A stretch of 64,000 bases of DNA from JAFARZ01 sp035651595 (GCA_035651595.1 DASRFJ010000266.1:1-64000), one strand, 5' to 3'. Positions 9,179 through 17,939 are shown, numbered from the stretch's first letter. Program-made: numbers and translations. Notes: a model not told the origin generated them from the sequence alone.

Positions 9179-10387
9179 TCACCATTTGCTCGCGGCGCTC
9201 GAATTATTGCGGACACTTACCCCCCCGAACTGGGGGGGTAAGTGTCCGCAATGATTGTGGACGGCCAGCGCCGCGGCCAGCAGCACGGCTGTCGTCCACG
9301 GGAGGAAGCCCGGCCCGGTCGCTTGCAGGACGAGATCGCCGGCAAGTGAGCCGGCCGCGATGCCCACGTTGTAGACGGTGGTCTGCAGCGCGGTGGCCAG
9401 ATCGGCGCTGGCCGCACCGGACGCCGCGGTCAGCTGGGTCTGGAGCAACGTCGGCGCGGCCCCGTAGGCCAGCCCCCACACCACCACGCCGCCCAGCAGC
9501 ACCGGTGCGGCGCGCAGCTCGAGCGCGACCATCGCGGCGATCACGAGCACCAGCGCAAGCACGAGGATCCGGCGGCCGCGGCGGTCGACGAGCACCCCAG
9601 CGCCCCAGACCCCGCCGACCGTCGCGATCCCGAACACCATCAGCACCAGGCCGGTGCGCCCGAACCCGGCCCACGCCAGATACGGCGCGATGTACGTATA
9701 CATCACCTGATGGCCGGTCAGCAGGAGCAGGGTGACCGCCAGTACCGGCCGTATCCCCGGCAATCGCGCGACAGTCAGCACTGCGCCCCGGCTGGTCGCG
9801 CGCGACCCGGCGGCCAGCCACGGCACGCGCCACCGCACCCAGGCCGCCGCCACCAGTGCGAGCCCGGACAGCGCGGCGAAGCACGCCCGCCAGCCGATGA
9901 TCGCGGCGAGTGCCGCTCCCGCGGGGACGCCCAGGCAGAGCGCGACGGTGATGCCGCCGAGCATGACGGCGATCGCGCGGCCGCGCAGCCGCGGCGGGGC
10001 GATGCGGGCGGCGCAGCCGGCCAGCAGCGACCACAGCGTGCCGCCCATCACGCCCGCGGCCAGGCGGATCACGAACGTGACCGGGTAGCTGCTCGAAGCC
10101 GCGGTTGCCGCGTCGCACAGCGCGAACCCGCTCAGCGCGGCGATCAGCACCGCGCGGCGTGGCAGCCGGCGCAGCACCGCGGTGACCGGGATCGCCGCCA
10201 CTGCCGAAGCGATGGCGAACGCGCTGACCAGCAGCCCGATCCGCGCCTCCGGTACGTGCAGGGAGGCACTCATCGCGGGCAGGAGCCCGGCCGGCAGCAG
10301 GTCGGTGACCACGTCGGTAAATGCCGCCGTGGCCAGGGCCAGGAGCGCGAGCAACGGGAACATACGGTCAGGCTGCAACCTTCTCAT
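9179..10387 (-). CDS. MFS drug/sugar efflux transporter (AraJ/Bcr-type)
   Basis: A 12-helix major facilitator exporter of about 400 residues. The N-terminal half shows DLLPAGLLPAMSASL and an inter-helix basic motif (RRLPRRAVL); the second half follows a central linker near residue 200. Start is ATG 10387 or the in-frame ATG 10363. The last 27 or so residues (from HNHCGHLPPQF) are translated from the palindromic repeat at 9206-9252, so the natural C-terminus has been replaced. Enough helices remain for function. It is divergent from the MerR-kinase fusion gene with only 14-38 bp between starts, the usual layout of a MerR regulator and its target exporter. Confidence 0.88.
   Translation of the reverse strand: MRRLQPDRMFPLLALLALATAAFTDVVTDLLPAGLLPAMSASLHVPEARIGLLVSAFAIASAVAAIPVTAVLRRLPRRAVLIAALSGFALCDAATAASSSYPVTFVIRLAAGVMGGTLWSLLAGCAARIAPPRLRGRAIAVMLGGITVALCLGVPAGAALAAIIGWRACFAALSGLALVAAAWVRWRVPWLAAGSRATSRGAVLTVARLPGIRPVLAVTLLLLTGHQVMYTYIAPYLAWAGFGRTGLVLMVFGIATVGGVWGAGVLVDRRGRRILVLALVLVIAAMVALELRAAPVLLGGVVVWGLAYGAAPTLLQTQLTAASGAASADLATALQTTVYNVGIAAGSLAGDLVLQATGPGFLPWTTAVLLAAALAVHNHCGHLPPQFGGVSVRNNSSAASKW
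9206..9252. repeat. Solo palindromic copy of the MITE-like repeat
   Basis: A perfect 21-bp stem (9206-9226 and 9232-9252) with loop GAACT. Each arm reads TTGCGGACACTTA followed by seven C, or the reverse complement. The arms are the same sequence as the ends of the long repeats at 18981 and 35351, here brought together with no interior. It lies between two convergent genes and is read in frame by both. It may also terminate transcription. Confidence 0.92.
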
Positions 10388-10398
10388 CAGTGTGAAGG
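10379..10398. promoter_or_regulatory. Candidate MerR operator between exporter and regulator
   Basis: CCTTC (10379-10383) and GAAGG (10394-10398) form an inverted repeat across 10 bp, in the very short gap between the divergent exporter and MerR-type genes. MerR dimers typically bind such dyads in compact promoters. The assignment is inferred. Confidence 0.4.
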
Positions 10399-10401
10399 CA
10401 A

Positions 10402-11535
10402 ATGCGCATCGGTGACCTGTCCCGGCAGACCGGTATTCCGGCGCGGATGCTCCGCTACTACGAGGAGCAGGGCCTGCTGAACCCGGCCCGCGATGCCAGC
10501 GGCTACCGCAGCTACGCCGACTGCGACGTCGGCAAGGTCCGGCAGATCCGCGGGCTGCTCGACTCCGGGCTACCCACCGAGATCATCCGGCGGATCCTCC
10601 CGTTCCTGGACTCCCCCGACCAGATTCACCTGCCGCCGCAGTGCCTCACCGAACAGACCACGACGCTGCTGCGCGACGAGATCGCGCGGCTGAACGCGCG
10701 CATCGAGTGCCTGGACCGCAATCGCGGCGCGCTGACCGGCTACCTCGACGCGATCCTGCCGCCGGAGGCCACGAAGGACCTGCCCCGGCCCGTGGTGTGT
10801 AACGACGGCACGGTGCGCCGCCAGTCAGGGCCGTGGACGCCGACCGTGCACGCCCTGCTGAACCACCTGGAGAGCGTCGGCTTCGGCGGCAGCCAGCGCG
10901 TCGTCGGCACCGGTTACGACGAGCGAGGCTGGGATGTCGTGAGCTACATACCTGGTGACTTCGTCCATCCGCACTCGTGGAGCGACGAGGGCATCTGGCA
11001 GGTGGGGCGGCTGCTGCGGGAGCTGCACGGCGCCACCGCCACGTTCCGGCCGCCAGCTGATGCCGTATGGCATCAGTGGCCGTTCCACAGCGACGCGCCG
11101 GACGCCATCATCGGTCACCGTGACGCGGGTCCGTGGAACATCGTCGCCCGCGAGGGCCTGCCGGTCGCGTTCATCGACTGGCCGACCGCCGGCCCGACCG
11201 ATCGCATGGACGAGATCGCGCAGACCGCGTGGCTCAACGCCCAGTTGCACGACGACGACATCGCCGAACACGACGAGCTGCCCGGCCCCGCGGCACGGGC
11301 CGCTCAGCTGCGCCTTTTCGCCGACGGCTACGGGCTGGCCGCGCCCGACCGGGCGGTGCTGGTCAGCGCCATGATCGAGTACGCGATCCGGGACAGCGCC
11401 GCCGAGGCCGTCCAAGGCCGGGTCACGATCGACGGCGGCGGCGAGATCACCTCGCTGTGGCCGATCGCCTGGCGAGCACGCTCGGCCGCGTGGATGATCC
11501 GGCACCGCGCGCTGCTGGAGCGAGCGCTCAGCTAA
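10402..11535 (+). CDS. MerR-type DNA-binding domain fused to an aminoglycoside-phosphotransferase-like kinase
   Basis: A 377-residue two-part protein in one uninterrupted frame. Residues 1-70 are a typical MerR helix-turn-helix (MRIGDLSRQTGIPARMLRYYEEQGLL... GYRSY). About 80-118 form the MerR dimerisation helix. From about 135 the sequence matches stand-alone APH-family kinases (TVRRQSGPWTPTVHALLNHLE). The catalytic loop has His239, Arg240, Asp241 and Asn246 (HRDAGPWN), and a metal-binding Asp259 sits in AFIDWP. MerR proteins usually carry a small ligand domain here. The kinase may sense or modify the drug exported by the divergent MFS gene. Neither part shows decay. Regulator, kinase or both are possible roles. 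Confidence 0.87.
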   Translation: MRIGDLSRQTGIPARMLRYYEEQGLLNPARDASGYRSYADCDVGKVRQIRGLLDSGLPTEIIRRILPFLDSPDQIHLPPQCLTEQTTTLLRDEIARLNARIECLDRNRGALTGYLDAILPPEATKDLPRPVVCNDGTVRRQSGPWTPTVHALLNHLESVGFGGSQRVVGTGYDERGWDVVSYIPGDFVHPHSWSDEGIWQVGRLLRELHGATATFRPPADAVWHQWPFHSDAPDAIIGHRDAGPWNIVAREGLPVAFIDWPTAGPTDRMDEIAQTAWLNAQLHDDDIAEHDELPGPAARAAQLRLFADGYGLAAPDRAVLVSAMIEYAIRDSAAEAVQGRVTIDGGGEITSLWPIAWRARSAAWMIRHRALLERALS

Positions 11536-11977
11536 GCCCGTCCCAGGACCAGTGCGGCATCGGCAGGCCGTCCGGGACCACCGAGCCGTGCGGTGAGAGG
11601 GCCATCACTTCACCCACCGCCCATTCCATGTAGGCGCGCAGCGCGGCACGGAAGTCGGGGTCGTCCGGGAGTCCGGCATCGTCGGCGGCGGCCACGAAGC
11701 ACTCGACGAAGCGCTTGCCCAGGCTGTCCATCGCGCCCGTTTCCGAGTGCAGGTACAGCACCGACGACTGGTCGCCGCACTCCTGGGAGTACCTGGGCGG
11801 GCCGCCCATGACTTCGGCCCAGTAGAGACCGAGCCGCTCGACATGCCGCGGATGCTGTCCCGGATGGGAGAACGGATGGCTGAGCTCCGGGTCGGCCAGG
11901 CACCTCGCGTGGTGGGCGGTCGCGAGGGCCAGAAACGCCTTCTCGCCACCGGCGAACTCAAACAGGCTTGGACGCAT
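11528..11977 (-). CDS. Group II-type truncated haemoglobin
   Basis: A 149-residue globin. The helical pattern and conserved blocks (AHHARCLADPELSHPFS, QHPRHVERLGLYWAEVMGG) fit the truncated haemoglobin family. The His in HPRHVERL is the expected proximal haem ligand, and the Trp/Tyr-rich YWAEV region follows. Such proteins bind oxygen or nitric oxide and act in nitrosative or oxidative stress. Start is ATG 11977. It converges on the MerR-kinase gene with an 8-bp overlap, so the two are separate transcripts. Confidence 0.88.
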   Translation of the reverse strand: MRPSLFEFAGGEKAFLALATAHHARCLADPELSHPFSHPGQHPRHVERLGLYWAEVMGGPPRYSQECGDQSSVLYLHSETGAMDSLGKRFVECFVAAADDAGLPDDPDFRAALRAYMEWAVGEVMALSPHGSVVPDGLPMPHWSWDGLS

Positions 11978-12061
11978 ACCGGGAGCCTACGGCTTGGCTG
12001 GCCCGGTCCGCCGATGTGCGCGGGAAGGGCCGCCACTCTGGTAGCATCTGGCAAGGCACTG

Positions 12062-12136
12062 GGGCCGTTGGCGCAGCGGGAGCGCGCCTCCCTGACACGG
12101 AGGAGGTCACTGGTTCAAATCCAGTACGGCCCACCA
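12062..12136 (+). tRNA. tRNA-Val(GAC)
   Basis: A 75-nt cloverleaf with acceptor arms GGGCCGT (12062-12068) and ACGGCCC (12126-12132), discriminator A and an encoded CCA. The T-loop is GGTTCAAATCC, and the anticodon loop CTGACAC gives anticodon GAC (valine, GUC codons). A TAGCAT-like -10 lies about 15 bp upstream. Confidence 0.97.
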
Positions 12137-12157
12137 GGACACGCTCACTCGAAGGCG

Positions 12158-12187
12158 TCTCAGCCGTCAGGCTGGGGCGTCTTTTTC
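12158..12187 (+). terminator. Rho-independent terminator of the tRNA
   Basis: CAGCC/GGCTG stem (12161-12165 and 12170-12174, extendable by G-U pairs), then CGTC and a run of five T at 12182-12186, 22 bp after the tRNA CCA end. Confidence 0.7.
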
Positions 12188-12308
12188 GTACCAGGTGAAC
12201 CGCGGCGAGTTGCGGTTGCGGCGCTTCTCGCGATGCGAGACCGCAGTGGCAGGACTAGGCTGTTGACATTTAGCCAGAAATTCCGCGAAATGGGGTATCT
12301 GGGGCGAC

Positions 12309-14597
12309 GTGCATTTGCCAGAGGAGCTGGACACGTTCATCGGCCGCGAGGATGAGCTTGGTGAGCTGCGGCGGCTGGTGGGGACGACGCGTGCGCTGAC
12401 GCTCCGCGGCCCCGGCGGGATCGGGAAGACCAGGCTCGCGCTGCGGCTGCTCGCCGAGGTCGCGAATGACTTCCCCGACGGTGCGTGGCTGGCCGAGCTG
12501 GCCGATCTCCGCCAGCCTGAGCTGGTGGTCTCCAGGGTTGCGGCGGTGCTCGGCATTGCCGAGGAACCAGGACGCCCGCTGATCGAGACGCTCGCCGACG
12601 CACTGCGGCCGCGGCGGTTCCTGCTCATGCTCGACACCTGCGAGCACCTCGTCGACGCGTGCGCCACGCTGTGCCGCCAGGTGCTGGCCAGCGCGTGCGG
12701 CGCGCGGCTGCTCATCACCAGCCGTGAGCCGCTGCACATCGCGGGCGAGACGATATGGGAGGTGCCGCCGCTATCGCTGGCGCCGATCGGGGAGTATCCG
12801 GCACCGGGTGATGAGGGCCGGTACGAGGCCGTCCGGCTGTTCGCCGAACGGGCCGCCGCGTCCCGGCCCGGCTTCAGCGTGGGCCCGGACAACATCGTCG
12901 CGGTGACCGGGATCTGCCGGGCGCTCGACGGCCTGCCGCTGGCGATCGAGCTAGCCGCGGCCTGGGTCCGCTTCTTGCCGGTCGAGCAGATCACGAGCCG
13001 GCTCGGAGACAGGTTCGCCCTGCTCACCGACGGCGACCGCTCGGCGCAGCCGCGCCAGCGCACCCTGCGCGCGACGATCGACTGGAGCTATGCGCTGCTG
13101 ACGGCGCAGGAGAGCGCCCTGTTCCGGCGGCTGTCGGTGTTCGCTGGCTGGTCGGTGGAGATGGCAGAACAGGTGTGCTCCGGTGACGGCATCCTGGCCG
13201 GTGACGGCATCCCGGCCGGTGATGTGCTCGGGCTGACCGCCGCGCTGGTCGACAAGTCCCTGGTGCTCGTCGAGCCCGAGGTGCTCGGCCAGGCGCGCTA
13301 CCGGATGCTGGACACGATCAGGGAGTACGCTGGCGCGCGGCTCGCCGAGGCCGGCGAGTCCGAGGTGTTCCGCGGCAGGCTGCGCGACTATATCCTGCGG
13401 ACCGCGGAGGACAGCCTGGCGGTGGGGATGTCTGGCGCTGCTGTCCCGTGGCAGGTCCGGGTCGACTGCTCGCGCCGGTACGACGCTGATTCGGCCAATG
13501 TGGCCGAGGTGCTGAGCTGGTGCCTGACCCGCCGCGACGCGGAAGCCGGGATGCGGATCTGCGTCGCGGTCAGCCCCCGGTGGATCGCCTGGGGCACGTT
13601 CGCCGAAGGAGGTGAGTGGCTCGACTCGTTCCTGGCGCTAGATGTCTCGTCGGTGGCGGCACGGGTGCGCGGGGCGGTTCTGGTGGCCCGGGCCCAGCTT
13701 GCGATGTCCAGCGATCCGGTCGCGGCCGGCTCCTGGGCACTGGATGGCCTGAAGCTGTGCCGCTCGGCGGCAGACGAGTACTGGACCGCCGCGGCACTGA
13801 ACGTACTGAGCGAGATCGCCCTGCACACCGGGCGGATCGCGGATGCGACCGCGCACGCGGACGAAGCGCTGGCGGTCGCCCAGGCAGCGGGTGACGGCTG
13901 GAACCAGGGATACGCGCTGGGCACCCGGGCGGCGATCGCCGCTCGGACCGGAAAGCTGGCCGAGGCCTTCCAGCAGGCGGCCGCGTCGGTCAGCGTGATG
14001 CGGATGATCGACCAGCAGTGGGGCGCGGCACGGGCGCTGCTCGGCCTCGGGGACGTGGCGCGAGCGCAAGGCCATCCCGGCGAGGCACACAGCCGCTACG
14101 TGGAGGCGCTGCCGATACTGCGCGAAATCGGTGCCCGGCCCGAGATCGCCCGCTGCCTGGCCGGGCTCGGCCGGGTGGCCATGGAACTCGGCGCGATCGA
14201 GCAAGCCAGGCGCCACCTGACCAGGAGCCTCGAGCTGAGCCGCGCCACCGGTACCAGGCTGGGCATCGCGCGCGGGCTGGAGGCCTTCGCCACCCTGGCC
14301 GTCCAGGAGAACTTGCCGGAGCGGTCGGTGCGGCTGGCCGGGGCCGCCGCCGCGCTGCGGCACGCGGCGGGGCTGCCGCTGCCGGCCGCCCGCACGCAGG
14401 CCTACCTCGCACCGGCCCGGCACCTCGGCGAGGACATGGTCGCCCGGCTGTGGGCGGCCGGACTCGCCATGGGCAGCGAGGCGGCGGTCGCGCTCGCGCT
14501 CGACTCGCCAGACCAGACGGCGCCCGTCAGCCGGGGGCCGGTGCTAACCGTGGTGGATATGCCGCCGGAACCCTCGACGATACGGCCGCCGCGGTGA
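12309..14597 (+). CDS. STAND ATPase (LuxR/MalT-like NTPase plus TPR), lacking an output HTH
   Basis: A 762-residue signal-transduction NTPase. Walker A is GPGGIGKTRLALR (about residue 36-48) and Walker B is RFLLMLDTCEHL (about 99-110). The sensor and GLPLAIELAAAW motifs typical of NB-ARC/AfsR-like ATPases follow, and the C-terminal 350 residues are TPR-like helices. Relatives usually end in a LuxR helix-turn-helix or begin with a SARP domain; neither is present, so it may signal by protein contact. Start is GTG 12309. Its stop overlaps the GTG of the next gene (GTGA), coupling it to a methyltransferase. Two 18-bp direct repeats near 13184-13219 add a GDGI(L/P)AG duplication. Confidence 0.85.
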   Translation: MHLPEELDTFIGREDELGELRRLVGTTRALTLRGPGGIGKTRLALRLLAEVANDFPDGAWLAELADLRQPELVVSRVAAVLGIAEEPGRPLIETLADALRPRRFLLMLDTCEHLVDACATLCRQVLASACGARLLITSREPLHIAGETIWEVPPLSLAPIGEYPAPGDEGRYEAVRLFAERAAASRPGFSVGPDNIVAVTGICRALDGLPLAIELAAAWVRFLPVEQITSRLGDRFALLTDGDRSAQPRQRTLRATIDWSYALLTAQESALFRRLSVFAGWSVEMAEQVCSGDGILAGDGIPAGDVLGLTAALVDKSLVLVEPEVLGQARYRMLDTIREYAGARLAEAGESEVFRGRLRDYILRTAEDSLAVGMSGAAVPWQVRVDCSRRYDADSANVAEVLSWCLTRRDAEAGMRICVAVSPRWIAWGTFAEGGEWLDSFLALDVSSVAARVRGAVLVARAQLAMSSDPVAAGSWALDGLKLCRSAADEYWTAAALNVLSEIALHTGRIADATAHADEALAVAQAAGDGWNQGYALGTRAAIAARTGKLAEAFQQAAASVSVMRMIDQQWGAARALLGLGDVARAQGHPGEAHSRYVEALPILREIGARPEIARCLAGLGRVAMELGAIEQARRHLTRSLELSRATGTRLGIARGLEAFATLAVQENLPERSVRLAGAAAALRHAAGLPLPAARTQAYLAPARHLGEDMVARLWAAGLAMGSEAAVALALDSPDQTAPVSRGPVLTVVDMPPEPSTIRPPR

Positions 14598-15409
14598 GAG
14601 GCGGCATCTGGGGCGAGGCGCATGGCCCGCTCCCCAGGCTCGACACCGGTGTGCCACAGTCAGCCCGCGTGTGGAACTACCTCCAAGGCGGCAAGGACAA
14701 CTTCGCGGCCGACCGCGCGGCAGGCGACGCGCTCAGGCAGGCGTGCCCGGAGATCGCGCTCTTCGCCCGCTCCCAGCGCCGCTTCCTCACCCGCGCCGTC
14801 CGGTATCTCGCCGGGCAGGCAGGGATCCGCCAGTTCCTCGATATCGGCACAGGTCTTCCGGCCGGTGACAACACTCACGAGATCGCCCAGCTCATAGCAC
14901 CGACGTCCCGGATCGTCTACGGGGACAACGACCCGCTCGTGCTCCTGCATGCCCGCGCGCTGATGACCAGCGGACCCCAGGGCGCCACCAGCTATGTCGA
15001 GGCCGACGTACGCGACCTCGAAGAGATCCTGCACGAGACCGCGCGCACGCTCGACCTCAGCGAGCCGGTCGCCCTGCTGCTGCTTGGCGTCATGGGCGAG
15101 GTCCCGGACACCGACCACCCTCGCAGGATCGTCGCCAGCTTGCTGAACGCCCTGCCGTCGGGCAGCTACCTCGTGCTCAGCGACGCGACCGACACCAGCC
15201 CGGTGCTGAGCCAGGCGATCACCGCCTACAACCGTTACGCCGCCGCCCCCTACTGGCTGCGCAGTCCACGGGAAGTCGTCCGTTTCTTCGACGGGCTGAC
15301 GCACGTGTCGCCCGGCCTGCTCGCCGCCGCGCGGTGGCAGCCCGATCTCACGGCGGCGGACGGTCCGCCCCCGTCCAGCGCGATCTGCGGCGTCGGCCGC
15401 AAGGACTAG
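14594..15409 (+). CDS. SAM-dependent methyltransferase, DUF574 (Methyltransf_19) family
   Basis: A 271-residue Rossmann methyltransferase typical of actinomycetes. The family's N-terminal signature (ARVWNYLQGGKDNFAADRAAGD) precedes the SAM-binding motif I, QFLDIGTGLP, then IVYGDNDPLVL and VEADVRD. The substrate is unknown for most members. It starts at GTG 14594, overlapping the ATPase stop by 4 bp, so the two are translationally coupled. That coupling suggests the methyltransferase acts with or is modulated by the ATPase, but nothing in the sequence proves it. Confidence 0.88.
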   Translation: MRGGIWGEAHGPLPRLDTGVPQSARVWNYLQGGKDNFAADRAAGDALRQACPEIALFARSQRRFLTRAVRYLAGQAGIRQFLDIGTGLPAGDNTHEIAQLIAPTSRIVYGDNDPLVLLHARALMTSGPQGATSYVEADVRDLEEILHETARTLDLSEPVALLLLGVMGEVPDTDHPRRIVASLLNALPSGSYLVLSDATDTSPVLSQAITAYNRYAAAPYWLRSPREVVRFFDGLTHVSPGLLAAARWQPDLTAADGPPPSSAICGVGRKD

Positions 15410-15430
15410 CAGCCAATTAGCGCGGCCACG

Positions 15431-16459
15431 TCATTGAGGTCGGTCATGATGCCGGGCGGCGTCGGACGCTGCCTCCGTGGCCGCGTTGGCGCCGAAGCCG
15501 ACTCCGATCGCCTGGTCATCGCGCCGTCGTTCGGCATGGACCAGGTCGGCGAGCACGTGCCGGTCGGCGGCGGTTGGCTCGCCGCCCAGGGGCAGGGCTC
15601 GCGGGTAGAGCGAGCGGGCCAGCACCGGGTTCAGCTCCGCCGCGTACATGCTGAGCTTGGCCAGCAGCAGCAGGAACGTGACGATGCCGATGACCGCCCC
15701 GAATGCCCCGTAAGTCGCCGAGGTGTTCTTGAGCTGGTGGGTCAGCAGCCCGGTGCCGACCGTGATCAGGGCGGTGAACCCGATCCCCGCGATGATCGCG
15801 CCGGGCAGCAGGCCTCGCGGGCCCACTGCCTTGGCGGTGAGCAGGGTGAAGCTCACGAAGTACAGGCCGGTATTAACCAGCACCAGACCGGCCAGGATGG
15901 GCACCCGGATGGCATAGTTCGTGGTGACGCCGGTCACGTAGCTGGTGACGAACGCGTTGAGTACGAACGCACCGCCGATCGTGACCAGCGCGGCCAGGCT
16001 GCGGCCAAGCCGAGGCAGGAAGCCGGTGCGCTGCGTCTGCGGGATGTTCCACACCGTGGCCATGGCCTGCTGCGCGGTCTGGGTCACGCCCTGCGCGCCG
16101 TAGAGCAGCCCGATCAGGCCGATCACCAGGGCAAGTCCGCTGCCGTGCAGCGCGCTGTGACCTGCCGGGGTGAAGCTCGAGCCCACGACGGGGAACTCGT
16201 GCAGCGTGTGGATGACCCCGGTGCCGAGCGACTGCGCGCCCATGAGCCCGAACAACGTGACCACGACGAGCAGCAGCGGGAAGATGGCGGTGAACCCGTA
16301 CCAGGCCAGCGCCACGACCAGCAGGTTGGCGCTGTCGTCGCCGAACTTCTTGATCACCGCGTAGGGCACGCCCGCCCACCGGGTCCGCCGCTGCCAGCCA
16401 TCGAGCGCGGTCATCACCCTGCGCACGGGGCTGAGCACGCTGTCCGCGGCCTTGTTCAT
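15431..16459 (-). CDS. YihY/BrkB-family inner membrane protein
   Basis: A 342-residue polytopic membrane protein with about six hydrophobic segments, between the family blocks DSANLLVVALAWYGFTAIFPLLLV and TYGAFGAVIGIVTFLLLLAKLSMYAAELN. YihY/BrkB proteins are widespread envelope proteins of uncertain function; the old RNase BN label is not supported. The charged C-terminal tail is cytoplasmic by the positive-inside rule. Start is ATG 16459 after GGAGAG. It converges with the methyltransferase at 14594. Confidence 0.9.
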   Translation of the reverse strand: MNKAADSVLSPVRRVMTALDGWQRRTRWAGVPYAVIKKFGDDSANLLVVALAWYGFTAIFPLLLVVVTLFGLMGAQSLGTGVIHTLHEFPVVGSSFTPAGHSALHGSGLALVIGLIGLLYGAQGVTQTAQQAMATVWNIPQTQRTGFLPRLGRSLAALVTIGGAFVLNAFVTSYVTGVTTNYAIRVPILAGLVLVNTGLYFVSFTLLTAKAVGPRGLLPGAIIAGIGFTALITVGTGLLTHQLKNTSATYGAFGAVIGIVTFLLLLAKLSMYAAELNPVLARSLYPRALPLGGEPTAADRHVLADLVHAERRRDDQAIGVGFGANAATEAASDAARHHDRPQ

Positions 16460-16471
16460 GACTCTCCTTCG

Positions 16472-17274
16472 TCAGGATGAGTCACCTGCATACCCCGCTG
16501 CCCGCAGGCCTAACGCGTCGGACGACCTTCTGCGCAGGATCAGGTGCGCCAGCTGGCCAAGCTGCCGGTACGGGTCGCTTGCGCCGAGGCGCTCTTCCAC
16601 GTCCAGGAGCGCGGCCAGCTCACGGGGATCGGACGGCGGCGGGGGGTCGAGTTCGGCCGCGTCGACGGCGATCCGCACGCCGTACCAGTTCTCCAGCTCC
16701 AGCCCGCGGGCCGCCGCGGCGCTCGTCAGCGCGTCGAGGGAATCGCACGGGCCGACGCGCCGATCTCGTTCAGGTAACGCATGTCCCGTCCCTCGGCCCG
16801 GGCGAGGTCGTGCTCCTCGAACGCAGCGAGGGCCGCCCGGCGCGACGTGCGCCGCGAGTTCGGCGATGACCGGCTCGCTGGCCGGCAAGTACATGAGCAC
16901 GCCGAGCAGCAGCACCGCGTCGTACGCCGCGCCGCCGGTCACCGGTGCCAGGCTGCCCACCGATCCGGCGCGCAAGCTGACACGGTCCCGCACCTCGGAC
17001 GGCTCGGCCGCAAGGGCGGCAAGGAAGGCAGCGCGCATGTCCGCGTCGGGCTAACGGCGAGCACGCAATGGCCGACCCGAGCCAGCCGGATCGACTGCGT
17101 GCCCTGGCCTGCCCCGACGTCCAGGATCCTGGCGGGCGGCGTCCGCAGATGGCGGTCCAGCTGGCGCGAGATCATTTCCTGCCGGACGACGTTGCGCACC
17201 TTGTCCAGCCGGCCCAGCCAGACCGGCCGGCCATCGCCGAACGTGCTATCAGCGATCTCTTCTGGCGCGGTCAT
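16472..17274 (-). pseudogene. Frameshifted class I SAM methyltransferase
   Basis: The 5' part encodes a normal start and motif I (ILDVGAGQGTQSIRLARVGHCVLAV). The frame breaks at about 17050, where a missing base separates AVSP from an expected D-A-D-M. A second frame carries DMRAAFLAALAAEP through AAHVAPGG. At about 16845 the match jumps to a third frame (ALAAFEEHDLARAEGRDMR), then near 16755 returns to DSLDALTSAAAARGLELENWYGVRI. At least three breaks and some lost sequence make a functional product unlikely unless the assembly is wrong here. Its ATG overlaps the TetR stop (ATGA), showing it was the last gene of the CMD-TetR operon. Confidence 0.8.
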
Positions 17275-17939
17275 CCGACGACGCCGGGGCGGAACGCGCT
17301 GTCGAAGCGACGGCCGGAGCTGCCGACCGATTCCTGCGCGAGGGCCGGCTCATCGCCGGCGCCCACCATGAGGCTCACCAGTTGCGTCTCGAGGCAGTAG
17401 TCGGCGTCGAACGGTTTGACCAGGTATCCGCCGAGCTCAAGGGTCACCGTCCCGTGCACCCCGAGCCACATGTGGTGCGCGAGGAGCGCGGGCTCGTCGG
17501 GGCGGAAGCGCGCGGCCGCGACACAGCGGCCCGCGCAGTCCGCTACCGGAGCAAGGGTGTAGCGGCCATGCTGACGGTCTTCCTCCTCAAGCGCGAAGCC
17601 CGCGAGGGACGATCCACCGAACATGACCTCGAAGACATGGCGGTTCGTGACCGCGTTGTACCGGTAGACCCTGCCGAGCAGGGCCATGTCGGCTACCGGG
17701 TCGGCCGTCGGCTCGACCATGTCGAACAGCTGCTGGAGACGGGCGAAACCGTCGTGCACAATCTCGCGGACGATCGCGCTCATGCTGCCGAAGTGCGTGT
17801 ACACGGCCATGGTCGAACTGCCGGTCTCCGCGGCGAGCCGGCGCGCCGTCAGCCCGCGCGGGCCGCCTTCGGCCACCAGCCTGGCGGCGGCATCGATCAG
17901 CGCGGTCCGGTTGTCTTGGTTGACGCGTCGCGGGCTCAC
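17271..17939 (-). CDS. TetR-family repressor
   Basis: A 222-residue TetR/AcrR regulator. The N-terminal HTH spans about residues 10-56 (RTALIDAAARLVAEGG... GSSTMAVYTHFGS). The alpha-helical ligand domain contains a WLGVHG segment typical of the WHG-type C-terminal family. Start is GTG 17939. It lies between the CMD-like gene upstream and the decayed methyltransferase downstream on the same strand. The twin palindromes upstream of the CMD gene at 18596-18625 are the obvious autoregulatory target. Confidence 0.92.
   Translation of the reverse strand: MSPRRVNQDNRTALIDAAARLVAEGGPRGLTARRLAAETGSSTMAVYTHFGSMSAIVREIVHDGFARLQQLFDMVEPTADPVADMALLGRVYRYNAVTNRHVFEVMFGGSSLAGFALEEEDRQHGRYTLAPVADCAGRCVAAARFRPDEPALLAHHMWLGVHGTVTLELGGYLVKPFDADYCLETQLVSLMVGAGDEPALAQESVGSSGRRFDSAFRPGVVG

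Noticed and set aside
9206..9252. Hairpin read as only a transcription terminator
   Set aside because: It could terminate, but the identical arms in long repeats and in the 44686 copy show it is primarily a member of the repeat family.
12062..12187. tRNA-Val as a genomic-island attachment site
   Set aside because: No integrase gene nearby and no duplicated tRNA 3' end in the window.
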